In this document: piece by piece, positions 1-9,451 of the stretch
Position numbering within the stretch: position 1 is the stretch's first letter
How the letters are laid out: each line of letters starts with the position of its first letter
DNA from: Heliobacterium chlorum
Lineage (GTDB): Bacteria; Bacillota; Desulfitobacteriia; Heliobacteriales; Heliobacteriaceae
Direction: 5' to 3'
Assembly: GCF_014502795.1 (NCBI RefSeq)
Contig: NZ_JACVHF010000011.1
Coordinates: 1-64,000, forward strand
Length of the DNA: 64,000 nucleotides
The notes under the pieces: generated by a model
What the model saw: only the letters and a program-made list of their open reading frames with translations
Told to the model about the DNA's origin: nothing
The model's database searches: none
Made by a program: the position numbers and the translations under genes

Positions 1-239
1 CATAATCCTTTAAATTGCAAAAAATTCCATTAGGCCAAAATTCTTTTTTTACTTACGGTAGGGGTGTTGAAAACGCGTTCTAAAACAAATTCCTGCCTTA
101 CAAAAAAGTCTTCCCTATCTGAATCGAAAAGTCTATCTATATCTAAAAAACCGTAGTAAGACCCGGGAAGATATCCATAGAGATAGCTTCCCGGGTCTTA
201 CTCTTCCTAATCGACACTTTCTAAAACTTGCTATTGGCT
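1..239. other. Left-edge intergenic stretch
   Basis: This AT-rich stretch holds no supportable gene apart from the terminator at 146-202. A minus-strand ATG at positions 3-1 has AAAGGA two bases upstream, so a gene may begin at the very edge and leave the window, but nothing of it can be read. Confidence 0.5.
146..202 (-). terminator. Intrinsic terminator after adenine deaminase
   Basis: A 16-bp near-perfect stem (155-170 pairing with 187-202, core AAGACCCGGGAAG) closes a loop of about 16 nt. Read on the minus strand it is followed by a run of T (150-145). It sits about 40 bp after the ade stop codon and likely ends the leftward purine operon. Confidence 0.85.
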
Positions 240-1964
240 TCATAGGGATACCGGTACCAACTGCATCTGTCGCACGTCGACGAGCCCTTTATCGGTCAGC
301 TTCAATTCGGGGATGACAGGGAGGCTGAGAAAAGCCAGCGTCAGGAACGGGTCGTACTCCCGATGAACGCCCAACTGCCGAGCGATGTGCAGTAATTCGT
401 TCAGCTTGGTCTGCACCTCGTAAATATCTCCCTCTGACATTAAACCGCCTAAGGGAAGGGGCAATGAACCGAGTACTCGTCCATCGGCGACGATAGCCAA
501 ACCTCCTTCATTGCGCTCGATTTCCTCTAGGGCGAGCAACATATCTGCATCAGTAGCACCAGCGACGACTAAGTTATGAGAGTCATGGGCGACGGTGGAA
601 GCGATGGCCCCGACGCGCAGCCCTAAGCCATAGACAAAACCGACGCCAACATTTCCAGTCTGTTTATGCCGCTCGATGACGGCCAGCTTGAGCAGGTTCT
701 CCTCCGGGGCCGCCACAAACCGTCCGTCCCGGACAGGGACAGTCATGATCCGCTCTCGAGTGAAGATTTGCCGGGGTGCTAATTCGATGACACGGGCCAT
801 CTTAGATCGCGCCGGTACTTGTAAATCTTCTGAAGTAAGATCACCGATATGAAGCGAGCGGTGCACTGGCGTTCCTGATACCAGCATCCGCTCAAAGAGG
901 GGCCGCCCCTTCTCGGCCACTTTTTTTCCTGCCCTAAAGACTGCTTGTGGCTTCCAGTTCATTAAATCATCAAAGACGAGCAAATCGGCCCGGTAGCCTG
1001 GAGCTACCGCACCTAAGTCATGAAGTCGGAAATAGGTGGCCGTATTGATTGTGGCCATCTGGATCGCCGTCGCGATATCGATTCCGGCATCGACAGTCAT
1101 TTTCACCATTTGGTTGATATGGCCCGATTGTATCAAATCGTCAGGATGGCGGTCATCGGTCACCATGATACAGCGCCGGGACGTTGTCGGTTTTACGGCC
1201 GGCAGGAGATCGAGCAGGTTTTTCGCTGCCGATCCTTCCCGCAGCATCATCACCATTCCTTTAGATAACCGTTCCGATGCTTCTGCGGCAGTGGTGCATT
1301 CGTGATCCGAACGGACTCCCGCCGCGATATAGGCGTTCAACGCTTTGCCGGTCAAGGTCGGCCCGTGGCCGTCGATGACCCGTTCCCCTACCATTTCCAG
1401 CTTAGCGACCACTTGTTCATCTCTCGATAAGAGTCCGGGAAAGTTCATCATCTCACCCAAGCCGAGGACCCGGGGGTGGTCAAGGAATTCGGCTAAGTCG
1501 GAGGCGTTCAAGGTGGCACCGGATGTTTCCAATGTCGTTGCCGGTACCGCCGAGGGGAGCATCAAGTAGACGTTCAACGGGACTTGTTCTGACGAGTCCA
1601 GCATGAACCGGATACCCTCTCGGCCGGCTACATTGGCGATTTCATGAGGGTCGGCGATGACCGTCGTCGTTCCCAAAGGGACCACGGCTCGAGCGAACTC
1701 GCTAGGGCTCACCATGGAGCTTTCGATATGAACATGGCCGTCAATAAAGCCCGGTGTTACGTACCGGCCTGAGCAGTCGTATTCCACCTCGCCGGAATAG
1801 TCGCCCACCCCAGCGATGTATCCCCCGACGAGAGCGATGTCTCCCCGTTCGAATTCACCTGTGAAGACATTGAAGATTTCCGCATTTTTTAAGACTAGAT
1901 CCGCTGGTCTTTCTCCATTTGCCACGGCTATCAGATTTTTTACCGGCTTTTTCACCGTTCTCAC
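240..1964 (-). CDS. ade: Adenine deaminase
   Basis: Adenine deaminase hydrolyses adenine to hypoxanthine and ammonia, feeding adenine into the purine catabolic route of this island. The 574-residue length matches the Ade/AdeC family (about 570-600). It is a metal-dependent amidohydrolase: the strand-1 metal motif GHVHIESSM has His77 and His79, and the family motif VTDDRHPDD follows near residue 270. The C-terminal part carries the family's extra beta domain. The gene starts 2 bp after the stop of the upstream aminohydrolase, so the two are translated as one operon. No odd features; cytoplasmic. The assignment is firm because the motifs are specific to adenine deaminase and not to other amidohydrolases. 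Confidence 0.95.
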   Translation of the reverse strand: MRTVKKPVKNLIAVANGERPADLVLKNAEIFNVFTGEFERGDIALVGGYIAGVGDYSGEVEYDCSGRYVTPGFIDGHVHIESSMVSPSEFARAVVPLGTTTVIADPHEIANVAGREGIRFMLDSSEQVPLNVYLMLPSAVPATTLETSGATLNASDLAEFLDHPRVLGLGEMMNFPGLLSRDEQVVAKLEMVGERVIDGHGPTLTGKALNAYIAAGVRSDHECTTAAEASERLSKGMVMMLREGSAAKNLLDLLPAVKPTTSRRCIMVTDDRHPDDLIQSGHINQMVKMTVDAGIDIATAIQMATINTATYFRLHDLGAVAPGYRADLLVFDDLMNWKPQAVFRAGKKVAEKGRPLFERMLVSGTPVHRSLHIGDLTSEDLQVPARSKMARVIELAPRQIFTRERIMTVPVRDGRFVAAPEENLLKLAVIERHKQTGNVGVGFVYGLGLRVGAIASTVAHDSHNLVVAGATDADMLLALEEIERNEGGLAIVADGRVLGSLPLPLGGLMSEGDIYEVQTKLNELLHIARQLGVHREYDPFLTLAFLSLPVIPELKLTDKGLVDVRQMQLVPVSL

Positions 1965-1966
1965 CT

Positions 1967-3301
1967 CTAGGCGATCGATATGCCCACTCGTTTGGCGACC
2001 CGCTCGAGACTTTCGTTAGCTTTTCGCCGGACTTCTTTTTCATCCATCCCGTTCAGCACGCGGTTCTCCATCAGGATGTTTCCATCTATTATGGTCGTCT
2101 CGACCTGGGAGCTCTGGGTTTGGTAAACCAGTTGCGAATATATGTTGACCCCTTTTTGCGGTGTCGTCCGCAATTCGTCCAGATTGATGATCGCCAAGTC
2201 TGCCTTTTTGCCGACTTCTACGCTGCCGATTTCCGCTTCCAACCCCATTGCTCTAGCCCCACCGATCGTGGCCAACTCAAAGACCTTCGGCGCCGGCATC
2301 GCTCTCGGCCCGTAAAAAGGCTTTTGGATCAGGGCAGCCATGCGCATTTCGATAAATCCATCGAGATAATTGTTGCAAGGTGCGCCATCGGCGGCGATTG
2401 ATACATAAGCACCCCGGTCGAGTAGTTCTGGAATCTTGGCGAACCCAGAGGCTAGTTTTAAGTTACAACTAGGGCAGTGGGCGATTTTGGTTTGTGTTTG
2501 GACGAGGGTTTCCATTTCCTCTTCGTCTAAATGAATGCAATGGGCTACGATGAGGTTTGGCGCCGTCAAGCCCAGTTTTTGCAGGTACAGGACATTGCGC
2601 ATCCCGCTCATCTGGTATACGAATTCAACTTCGCCTTTATTTTCCGAAGCGTGTGTATGAATCATCACCTGATACTCTTGAGCCAGTCTGACCACTTCTC
2701 GGAGCAGGTCCTCCGTACAGGACACGGCAAAGCGGGGCGTAAAGGCGTATTGTATGCGCCCGTTCCCTTTTCCATGCCATTTTTCCAGCATGCGGAGGCT
2801 CTCGTCGATGGAATTTCTCGTCTTTTCCCGCATCGGTTCGGGAACCTCGTCACCCAGATCCATCATACACTTACCCGAAATAGCCCGGATACCGCTGTCG
2901 TAGATAGCTTGGAAGTTTTCATTCGTATGGTTCACTGTAGCCATATCGACGATGGCTGTCGTGCCGCCTTTGATCAGTTCACCGGTACCGAGCATAGCCG
3001 AATAGTAGATCGACTCAGGGTCATGACCGCTTTCTAAGGGCCAGATCTTTAATTTGAGCCAGTCCAGCAGCTCCAGGTCATCCGCTTGTCCGCGAAATAA
3101 GGTCTGACATAGATGAATATGTGGCTGGATCAAACCAGGAATGACGACTTTTCCTTTGGCGTCGATGGTCCGTCCCGCCTGATGGGGTAAATTATCGCCG
3201 ATAGCGGTAATCCGGTTTCCTTCAATATAAATATCGCCTGTGAGGATATCTCGGTTCGGGTTCATCGTCACGATCGTTCCGTTTTTAATTAACAGAGACA
3301 A
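1967..3301 (-). CDS. Amidohydrolase, probable purine or 5'-deoxyadenosine deaminase
   Basis: This 444-residue metal-dependent aminohydrolase belongs to the ATZ/TRZ/guanine-deaminase-like group. Visible motifs are PHIHLCQTLFRG (first metal site), HTHASE near residue 215, the later His of IVAHCIHLDEEE, and AADGAPCNN with the catalytic-site Asp. The family includes 5'-deoxyadenosine deaminase, S-adenosylhomocysteine deaminase, guanine deaminase and 8-oxoguanine deaminase, and sequence alone does not choose between them. Its place between a purine permease and ade argues for a purine base or nucleoside substrate, most usefully guanine, which is otherwise unserved here. A TTG start at 3301 is preferred: GGAGG lies 8 nt upstream. 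The GTG at 3310 would overlap that ribosome site. Confidence 0.8.
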   Translation of the reverse strand: MSLLIKNGTIVTMNPNRDILTGDIYIEGNRITAIGDNLPHQAGRTIDAKGKVVIPGLIQPHIHLCQTLFRGQADDLELLDWLKLKIWPLESGHDPESIYYSAMLGTGELIKGGTTAIVDMATVNHTNENFQAIYDSGIRAISGKCMMDLGDEVPEPMREKTRNSIDESLRMLEKWHGKGNGRIQYAFTPRFAVSCTEDLLREVVRLAQEYQVMIHTHASENKGEVEFVYQMSGMRNVLYLQKLGLTAPNLIVAHCIHLDEEEMETLVQTQTKIAHCPSCNLKLASGFAKIPELLDRGAYVSIAADGAPCNNYLDGFIEMRMAALIQKPFYGPRAMPAPKVFELATIGGARAMGLEAEIGSVEVGKKADLAIINLDELRTTPQKGVNIYSQLVYQTQSSQVETTIIDGNILMENRVLNGMDEKEVRRKANESLERVAKRVGISIA

Positions 3302-3515
3302 GGCACTCACCTCCGCAATTATTCAGTCACTCAGGAGTCTCTGGGGATTCACCCGGACAGTTACTAGAAATTTAGCAGGTAGACATTATATATACACACC
3401 GGATTTTCCAGCTTGTCCTTACATAGAGATAATTCCACCTGTAACGACATCCGAAGAGAAGACTTTTTCATTTTATCATTTACTGCGATTCCCGGGGGGG
3501 TTGAATCTACCCGGG
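3302..3515. other. Gap between permease and aminohydrolase
   Basis: This 214-bp gap separates two minus-strand genes. A weak GC hairpin of CCCGGG type lies near 3493-3520 with no T-run. No sigma54 site or terminator is convincing, so read-through from the permease promoter is likely. Confidence 0.35.
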
Positions 3516-4868
3516 CTAGTGGAGACGCATATAGAAGTTGATGAGGAAAGCAAAGGAGATGAGCCACATAAAAATACTCACTTCTTTGAACCGGCCAGTC
3601 AAGGATTTTAAGAAGGTATAGCTGATAAAGCCGAAAGCAAATCCGTTGGCGATACTGAATGTCAGGGGCATCATGATCACCGTCAGGAAGGCCGGGACCC
3701 CGTCGGTGAAATCGTCAAAACTGACATGTTTGATCTCGGCAAGCATCATGGCACCGACCAGAATGAGCGCTGGGGCGGTGGCAAAGCCGGGGACGATCCC
3801 GATGAGCGGAGCAAAAACTAGCGATATCAGGAATAAGGCGGAAACCGTCAAGGCCGTCAGTCCTGTTTTCCCACCTTCGGCGATGCCTGCGGCACTTTCC
3901 ACATAGGAAGTCACCGTCGATGTACCGAAGATGGCGCTGAAGAGGGTCCCCACTGCGTCGGTGGTGAGAGCACGGTCAATGTTTTCGATATTGCCTTGAT
4001 CATCCATCAAATTGGCCTTGCGTGTTAAGCCGATCAAGGTCCCCATATTGTCGAAAAGTTCGACGATGGTAAAGGTAAAGATGATCGAAAAGATCCCGTA
4101 CTGCCATGCACCGGCGATGTTCAACTGCAGCAATGTGGGACCGACGCTCGGCAGGGTAAAGCTCATGACGTCGGCAATTCCCTTGGGGATAGCTACAACG
4201 CCGGCAATCATACCGAGCAGCGTTGTGCCGAAAATGCCGATGAGCATGGCCCCTTTAACGTTTCTGGCGATGAGAACCGCTGTAAGGATCATGCCAATGC
4301 AGGCGAGGAGCGGCTCTGGAGCCGTCAAGTGTCCAACGGCGACAAAGGTGGCTTTATCGGCGATGATGATGCCCGCGTTTTTCAGCCCGATAAAGGCGAT
4401 GAAAAGGCCGATCCCGACACCGATAGCGCTTTTTAAGTTCATCGGTACGGCTTTGATGATCGCTTGACGGACTCCGCCAAGGGTCAGTACTAAGAACAAC
4501 AAACCGGAGAAGAAGACAGCCCCCAAGGCCGTTTGCCAGGGAAGGCCGAGCACACCACAGACGTAATAGGCAAAAAAGGCGTTCAGGCCCATACCCGGTG
4601 CAACAGCGATGGGAAAGTTAGCCCACAGGCCCATCAGCAAGGTGGCCACGACGGTCGCGTATATGGTAGACGCGATGGCAGCCTCTTTGGGGATACCTGC
4701 ATCAGCGAGGATATTGGGGTTGACAAAGATGATATAGGCAAGGGCCACAAAGGTGGTTACACCAGCGAGAATCTCCGTTTTTACGTCGGTCCCTTTAGCC
4801 GAAAGATGAAAAAGCTTGTCCAATAGGCCTTTTTCAACAGGGGCTGAGGTGGATACTTTGGTGGACAT
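3516..4868 (-). CDS. NCS2 purine permease, AzgA/PbuG-type (adenine/guanine/hypoxanthine)
   Basis: A 450-residue polytopic membrane protein of the NCS2 AzgA-like branch. That branch carries hypoxanthine, guanine or adenine by proton symport. Family marks include FVALAYIIFVNPNIL in the first helix, PGMGLNAFFAYYV near residue 95, and NMGTLIGLTRKANLMD, the typical AzgA segment. Upstream in-frame starts reach 5021, but ATG 4868 is chosen because AGGAGGAG lies just before it and the family starts here. Within the 420-bp upstream region are a near-perfect sigma54 promoter (5036-5053) and a TCTCA/TGAGA inverted repeat, which imply nitrogen- or purine-responsive expression. Downstream genes encode two deaminases for the imported bases. 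Confidence 0.9.
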   Translation of the reverse strand: MSTKVSTSAPVEKGLLDKLFHLSAKGTDVKTEILAGVTTFVALAYIIFVNPNILADAGIPKEAAIASTIYATVVATLLMGLWANFPIAVAPGMGLNAFFAYYVCGVLGLPWQTALGAVFFSGLLFLVLTLGGVRQAIIKAVPMNLKSAIGVGIGLFIAFIGLKNAGIIIADKATFVAVGHLTAPEPLLACIGMILTAVLIARNVKGAMLIGIFGTTLLGMIAGVVAIPKGIADVMSFTLPSVGPTLLQLNIAGAWQYGIFSIIFTFTIVELFDNMGTLIGLTRKANLMDDQGNIENIDRALTTDAVGTLFSAIFGTSTVTSYVESAAGIAEGGKTGLTALTVSALFLISLVFAPLIGIVPGFATAPALILVGAMMLAEIKHVSFDDFTDGVPAFLTVIMMPLTFSIANGFAFGFISYTFLKSLTGRFKEVSIFMWLISFAFLINFYMRLH

Positions 4869-5035
4869 CGATACTCCTCCTCTACTCTTTTTCATAGGGA
4901 ATAGGCAACTACCCATGCAAGAACTATCACAACCTTGCGCGGAGGCAACGTACATCCCCGGAAAAAATCCCCCCTCATTCAACGATTGGCCGGAAGCAAC
5001 AGTTATTGCACGAACGTTCACAACATTTAGGTTAA

Positions 5036-5053
5036 TGCAATAATCGTGCCAAT
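5036..5053 (-). promoter_or_regulatory. sigma54 (-24/-12) promoter for the purine permease
   Basis: On the minus strand the sequence TTGGCACGATTATTGCAT matches the sigma54 consensus TGGCACG-N4-TTGCA at every defined position. It lies about 170 bp upstream of the permease ATG, leaving a long 5' leader. The predicted start point is about 12 nt downstream of the TTGCA. Confidence 0.8.
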
Positions 5054-5226
5054 CTGTCTACGGGTATTGCAGCTAACAGCTACCCAGGGCCCTTCTTCTG
5101 TAACCTATGTACAGGCGGTTTCGTACTTTTTTTCCTCAACAAATAGGTCTGCCAATGATGTCAGAATCATTTTGAGATAGAACTTATAATCCCGAGCAAC
5201 AAATCCACTATACCTACGAAAGATCT

Positions 5227-5266
5227 GCAGTCTCAATTTGAGCTTACTAAATAATATTGAGACTGC
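5227..5266. promoter_or_regulatory. Candidate activator site (inverted repeat) upstream of the permease promoter
   Basis: GCAGTCTCAAT (5227-5237) and ATTGAGACTGC (5256-5266) are perfect 11-bp inverted arms. The left arm is also part of TCTCAATTTGAGC, a near-copy of the TCTCA-N3-TGAGA repeat seen at 16165, 19930 and 20008. Its distance of about 180 bp upstream of the sigma54 promoter fits an enhancer site. On the minus strand no T-run follows, so a terminator is less likely. Confidence 0.6.
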
Positions 5267-5288
5267 TTACAAGCTAATTTTTCACCGA

Positions 5289-6734
5289 CTATTTAATATC
5301 CCACTTGCTGTTTAAGATCCCACTCACTGTTTCCAGTTCTTTTTGGCTATCTACGTCGGTGAGCACCCCTTTATCATCAACAGGTACAGTTAGTTGATTG
5401 GAGAATTGCGCCATCAGTTGGCGACCGCCTTCATTTCCTGACAAAGAAGCCAATTCGCTAAAACATTGGCGCTGAAAATAGACGGGATGGCCCTTTTTCC
5501 CCCGGTATGTCGGATAGGCGATATCCGGTTTGGCGGAGCGAATCTGCTGCAGCAAGTAACTCACTGTTTTTCGCTGAATCAAGGGCATATCGCCTAAAAA
5601 GAAGAGCACCCCATCGATCTCCTTTTCACTACGAGAAGATAGCAGCGCTTGAACACCTGTCGCCAATGAAGTGCCCATTCCCTTCTGCCAGTCCTGATTC
5701 GTCACCGCCGTATAGCCATACTTCTTTGCTAATTCCTCTATACCGAAGTCTGCGCCGGTGACGACTAGTCGTAATGAAAAAGGGATGGAATTGATCAACC
5801 GCAGTGTCCAAGCCAAGAGTGGACGACCGGCCAAAGGCGCCCGGAGTTTGCCTCCGCCAAACCGACTCGCCTGGCCGGCGGCTAGAACGACAGCGGCGAT
5901 AGAAATCTCCCTCTCCCCTTTCGTGACTGTTCCCTTCGAGTCCCATCTACGACTGAATCTTTTTGCTTTCCTTATCTCAATTCTTTGTTTAGTTCTTTTT
6001 CCGGTTCTCCGAATGCTCTTTTGATCGAAACAACCGTCCTCTTCGCTCCATAGATAAGCGGAGTAGGATTCGTCACAGACTTTTCGCCATAGGTCCAGAG
6101 CACCGTGGTCAATCAATCGAACCCTTACGCCATCGTCAACAAGCTGCCTCAGTGTCCTCTCATGATACTGGCGAAGAGCGTTCCATAACTCCCGATCCAC
6201 CTGCTCCGGCAGTGCAAAATACTCATCGGCCCGTTCGGCTCGATGCAGCACCTCTGGGACAGGCTTTGCGAACGCCTGCAAAGAAGCCAAGCAGAAGATA
6301 TCGGTAACTCCCGAAGGAAGCACCGGTTCTCCCTGCCCCCAGAATTTTAAGGGGAGACCTCGGCTGCCATCGGCTTCGACCAGGATGACATCGTAATCCG
6401 TTTTTAGGGTTGAAAAAAGACCGGCGTCGAGGCCTTCCACTTTTCCTTCCGGGCTTATCCCCTTCCCCCATAAGCAAAGCGAGTCACGCGGCGGTGGCTC
6501 CGAACCTAGCCATAAGGACGCTTGTCCCGGCTCGGGAGGATACATTTTCGTCGTCGTCGACAGGAGCACTCGTTTGCCCGACTGATGCAGGTATCGCCCC
6601 AAGGCATAAAGCAGTGTCGTTTTCCCGCCGCCGCCTACCAAGGCCACAACCGCCGGAAACGGGGAAAGCAAGCGGGCGGCCTCAGCAACCCACTTGCTTT
6701 TTACATCGTAACTGCCGGTGCAGCTATCTCTCAT
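5289..6734 (-). CDS. YqeC-MocA fusion: selenium-hydroxylase accessory GTPase-like domain plus molybdenum cofactor cytidylyltransferase
   Basis: One 481-residue protein carries two domains that are normally separate. Residues 1-235 are YqeC-like, with a P-loop VGGGGKTT (33-40) and the motif VEADGSRGLPLKFW (119-132). YqeC is a marker of the selenium-dependent molybdenum hydroxylase system. A basic linker (about 240-275) leads to a MocA/YgfJ-type nucleotidyltransferase, with LAAGQASRFGGGK from residue 284 and GDMPL further on. MocA attaches CMP to molybdopterin for xanthine-dehydrogenase-family enzymes. The protein is encoded directly after the one-piece xanthine dehydrogenase that would need it. 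GAGAGG lies 7 nt before the ATG. The third accessory gene, yqeB, is not in the window. Confidence 0.88.
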   Translation of the reverse strand: MRDSCTGSYDVKSKWVAEAARLLSPFPAVVALVGGGGKTTLLYALGRYLHQSGKRVLLSTTTKMYPPEPGQASLWLGSEPPPRDSLCLWGKGISPEGKVEGLDAGLFSTLKTDYDVILVEADGSRGLPLKFWGQGEPVLPSGVTDIFCLASLQAFAKPVPEVLHRAERADEYFALPEQVDRELWNALRQYHERTLRQLVDDGVRVRLIDHGALDLWRKVCDESYSAYLWSEEDGCFDQKSIRRTGKRTKQRIEIRKAKRFSRRWDSKGTVTKGEREISIAAVVLAAGQASRFGGGKLRAPLAGRPLLAWTLRLINSIPFSLRLVVTGADFGIEELAKKYGYTAVTNQDWQKGMGTSLATGVQALLSSRSEKEIDGVLFFLGDMPLIQRKTVSYLLQQIRSAKPDIAYPTYRGKKGHPVYFQRQCFSELASLSGNEGGRQLMAQFSNQLTVPVDDKGVLTDVDSQKELETVSGILNSKWDIK

Positions 6735-6874
6735 AAGATAACCTCTCCTTCAGCCCCCGCCGTGAGTAATCGAGAATAGAACTAGGTCGAACTCGATACC
6801 ATCGGTGGAATGAACATCCTTAAAAATTGCACAACAAAATTGCACTTCGTTAACGTTGCAAAAACGCGATTTCT

Positions 6875-9436
6875 CTATTTCCGTCCCTTGTCATAAGCGG
6901 TCCCTTTTAAGGGTAAGGAAAAGCGAAGCTGTTTGTCAAACCGGAAATAGGCCGAGGCAACAGCGGGGGCTACGGGGATAGTGGCGATCTCGCCGACTCC
7001 TTTAGCGCCAAAGGCTAGCGGCGAAGGATTCTTTTCGATCAAGAGGGTCTCTACTTCAGGCATGTCTGTAGAACGGAACAAGCCGAGCGTACCAAACTTG
7101 ACCTGTGGAACCCCTTGTTTGAGCGGAAAATCCTCCCTTAGTGCGTAGCCGAGGCCCATGGCGACGGCTCCTTCCACCTGGCCTTCGATCGCTTTCGGGT
7201 TGATGGCCCGGCCCACATCGTGGGCGGCGACGACTTTGGTGACCTTGCCCTGATCGTCTAAGAGAACGACGTGGGTGGCATAGCTGAAGGCCACATGGTT
7301 CACTGGATGGGGCTTCGGCGATTCAAGGGGATCGGTGACACCATGGTATTCACCAAAAAACTCGCGTCCGTCCAGTTCTTCTAAGGAGGCGCTTTTTAAC
7401 CCCTGCACCAGAGCTATGGCTGCCTGTCGGGCTGCTTCACCGGTGAACAAGGTTTGCCGGGAGGCGGTGGTGGTCCCTGAATCGGGGGTCTCCGACGTAT
7501 CCGGTGCGACGAGTTCGAGATTGTCGAGGGACAAGCCGGTCACTTCTGAGACGATCTGGCCTACGATGGTGGCTAACCCTTGCCCGATACAAGCCGCACT
7601 CGTCAGAATCCGTACCTTTCCCCCTTTGACTTGCAGCTTGACCCGGCCCACATCGGGTTTGCCTACGCCGATGCCTGTATTTTTTAGAGCACAGGCAATC
7701 CCAGCGTACGGGTGGGATTCGTAGACTTCCCGGACAGCCAGCAGGGTTTCTTTGATAGCGGTGCCCTCATCGGCGATTTGGCCGGTGGCGTTCGTCATGC
7801 CCGGTTCTAAGGCATTGCGATAGCGTATTTCCCAAGGCGATAGACCCGTCTTTTCTGCAAGTAGGTCTAAGTTGCCTTCACAAGCGAAACAGGACTGTGG
7901 AACGCCGAATCCGCGGAAAGCCCCGGCTGGCGGGTTGTTGGTATAGACACAAAGACCGGTGATGTCGACGTTAGGCACATGGTAGGGGCCGCCCACATGG
8001 GTACAGGCCCGCTCCAGCACGGCTGGTCCCAGGGAGGCATAGGCTCCCGTGTCGGCAGTGATCCGCGCAATCATGGCCGTTATTTTTCCATCGTCATCAC
8101 AGCCGGTGGTGAGTTCGACTTCCATGGCATGCCGTTTCGGGTGGACATAGATGCTTTCCTGGCGCGTTAAGGTCAACTTGACCGGTTTTCCTGTTTTATA
8201 GGCGAGCAATGCCGCATGGTGCTGAACTGATAGGTCTTCCTTCCCGCCGAAGCCGCCGCCGACGAGTTTGCTGATGACTCGCACTTTTTCGGCAGGCAAA
8301 CCGAGTATCGCCATGATTCCCTGCTGGTCTTTGTAGACGCTTTGGGTACTCACGTAAACGGTTAGGAGACCGTCTTCTCCGGGGACGGCCAGGGCGCTCT
8401 CCGGTTCCAAAAAGGCATGTTCTGTCGCCGGGGTCGTGTAACGGTGGGTGACCACATGGGCGGAACGGGATAACGCCTCTTCGGGATTCCCACGGCGAAC
8501 TTTGGTTGTTGAGAGGAGATTCCCTTTTTCATGGATCTGGTGCGCTTCAGGAGCCAATGCATCTGCCGGAGTCACCACCGGTTCCCGTTCTTCATAGTCC
8601 ACCTGGATCAGGTGCAGAGCCTCTCGGGCGATTCGCTTCGTTTTGGCGGCTACGATGGCCAAGGCGTCGCCGATATAGCGAGTCTCTTCTCCTTCAGCGA
8701 TCAATGCCGGCCAATCTTTGAAGATGAACCCCCAATGGCGCTGTCCCGGCACGTCCTTAGCGGTGAGCACCGCTTCCACGCCGGGCAGCGCAAGGGCTGC
8801 CGAGATATCGATCTGTTTTATGTAGGCCCGGGCCGTCTTCGTACGCAGTACGGCGCCGTAGAGCATTCCTTCTACGTGAAGATCATCCACATACTGGCCC
8901 GTGCCCAGCGTTTTTTCGTGAGCGTCGACCCGGTTGATGTTTACACCGATCCCGGAATGGGGGTCACTGGAAGGTATCATCATCTCGCCCCGGAGCACTG
9001 TGGCTGCCATGGCGATGGCTTTTTCGATTTTGACATAGCCTGTACAACGGCAGATATTGCCCCGTAAGGCCGCTTTGATTTCCTGGGTCGTCGGATTCGG
9101 CTGTTTATCGAGTAACGCTTTGGCACTGATGACCATGCCGGGAATGCAAAATCCGCACTGCACCGCACCGGCTTCGGCAAAGGCCCTGGCGTAGATTTCT
9201 TTTTCTTCTTCCGAGAGGCCTTCGACGGTAAGGATCTTTTTTCCGTCCACCTTGGCTAGCGTGTACAGGCAGGCTCGCATGGCTTTCCCATCGATGAGGA
9301 CCATGCAGGCACCGCAGGCTCCTTCACCGCAGCCGTTTTTCATGGACGTGATATGGAGTGTATCTCGCAAAAAGTCGAGCAGATTTTCATCGTCGTTGAC
9401 ACTGTGGACCGCGCCGTTTACATGGATGGTATGCAT
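6875..9436 (-). CDS. xdhD: Selenium-dependent-type xanthine dehydrogenase, fused Fe-S and molybdopterin domains
   Basis: This 853-residue molybdenum hydroxylase fuses a two-cluster ferredoxin-like domain to the molybdopterin-binding catalytic domain. The 2Fe-2S ligands are C36, C41, C44, C56 and C94, C97, C129, C131. The molybdenum part spans about 165-850, with GGGFGGKED, GAFRGFGVPQ and the catalytic-Glu motif GVGEIATIP near the C terminus. There is no FAD domain, so electrons must leave through another subunit or through YgfK. Size and layout match the selenium-dependent xanthine dehydrogenase family and E. coli XdhD. The selenium would be a labile ligand: there is no in-frame UGA. Its likely role is oxidation of a purine such as xanthine. 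Next to it is the YqeC-MocA fusion that supports this family. Confidence 0.9.
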   Translation of the reverse strand: MHTIHVNGAVHSVNDDENLLDFLRDTLHITSMKNGCGEGACGACMVLIDGKAMRACLYTLAKVDGKKILTVEGLSEEEKEIYARAFAEAGAVQCGFCIPGMVISAKALLDKQPNPTTQEIKAALRGNICRCTGYVKIEKAIAMAATVLRGEMMIPSSDPHSGIGVNINRVDAHEKTLGTGQYVDDLHVEGMLYGAVLRTKTARAYIKQIDISAALALPGVEAVLTAKDVPGQRHWGFIFKDWPALIAEGEETRYIGDALAIVAAKTKRIAREALHLIQVDYEEREPVVTPADALAPEAHQIHEKGNLLSTTKVRRGNPEEALSRSAHVVTHRYTTPATEHAFLEPESALAVPGEDGLLTVYVSTQSVYKDQQGIMAILGLPAEKVRVISKLVGGGFGGKEDLSVQHHAALLAYKTGKPVKLTLTRQESIYVHPKRHAMEVELTTGCDDDGKITAMIARITADTGAYASLGPAVLERACTHVGGPYHVPNVDITGLCVYTNNPPAGAFRGFGVPQSCFACEGNLDLLAEKTGLSPWEIRYRNALEPGMTNATGQIADEGTAIKETLLAVREVYESHPYAGIACALKNTGIGVGKPDVGRVKLQVKGGKVRILTSAACIGQGLATIVGQIVSEVTGLSLDNLELVAPDTSETPDSGTTTASRQTLFTGEAARQAAIALVQGLKSASLEELDGREFFGEYHGVTDPLESPKPHPVNHVAFSYATHVVLLDDQGKVTKVVAAHDVGRAINPKAIEGQVEGAVAMGLGYALREDFPLKQGVPQVKFGTLGLFRSTDMPEVETLLIEKNPSPLAFGAKGVGEIATIPVAPAVASAYFRFDKQLRFSLPLKGTAYDKGRK

Positions 9437-9451
9437 AGAGCATCTCCTTCT

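Noticed and set aside
4869-5288. Purine riboswitch upstream of the purine permease
   Set aside because: The conserved junction sequences of the purine aptamer were looked for on the minus strand and not found. The region is better explained by the sigma54 promoter and inverted repeat.
6875-9436. Possible selenocysteine codon in the selenium-dependent xanthine dehydrogenase
   Set aside because: The frame is open from ATG to stop with no internal UGA. In this family selenium is a labile cofactor ligand and not selenocysteine.
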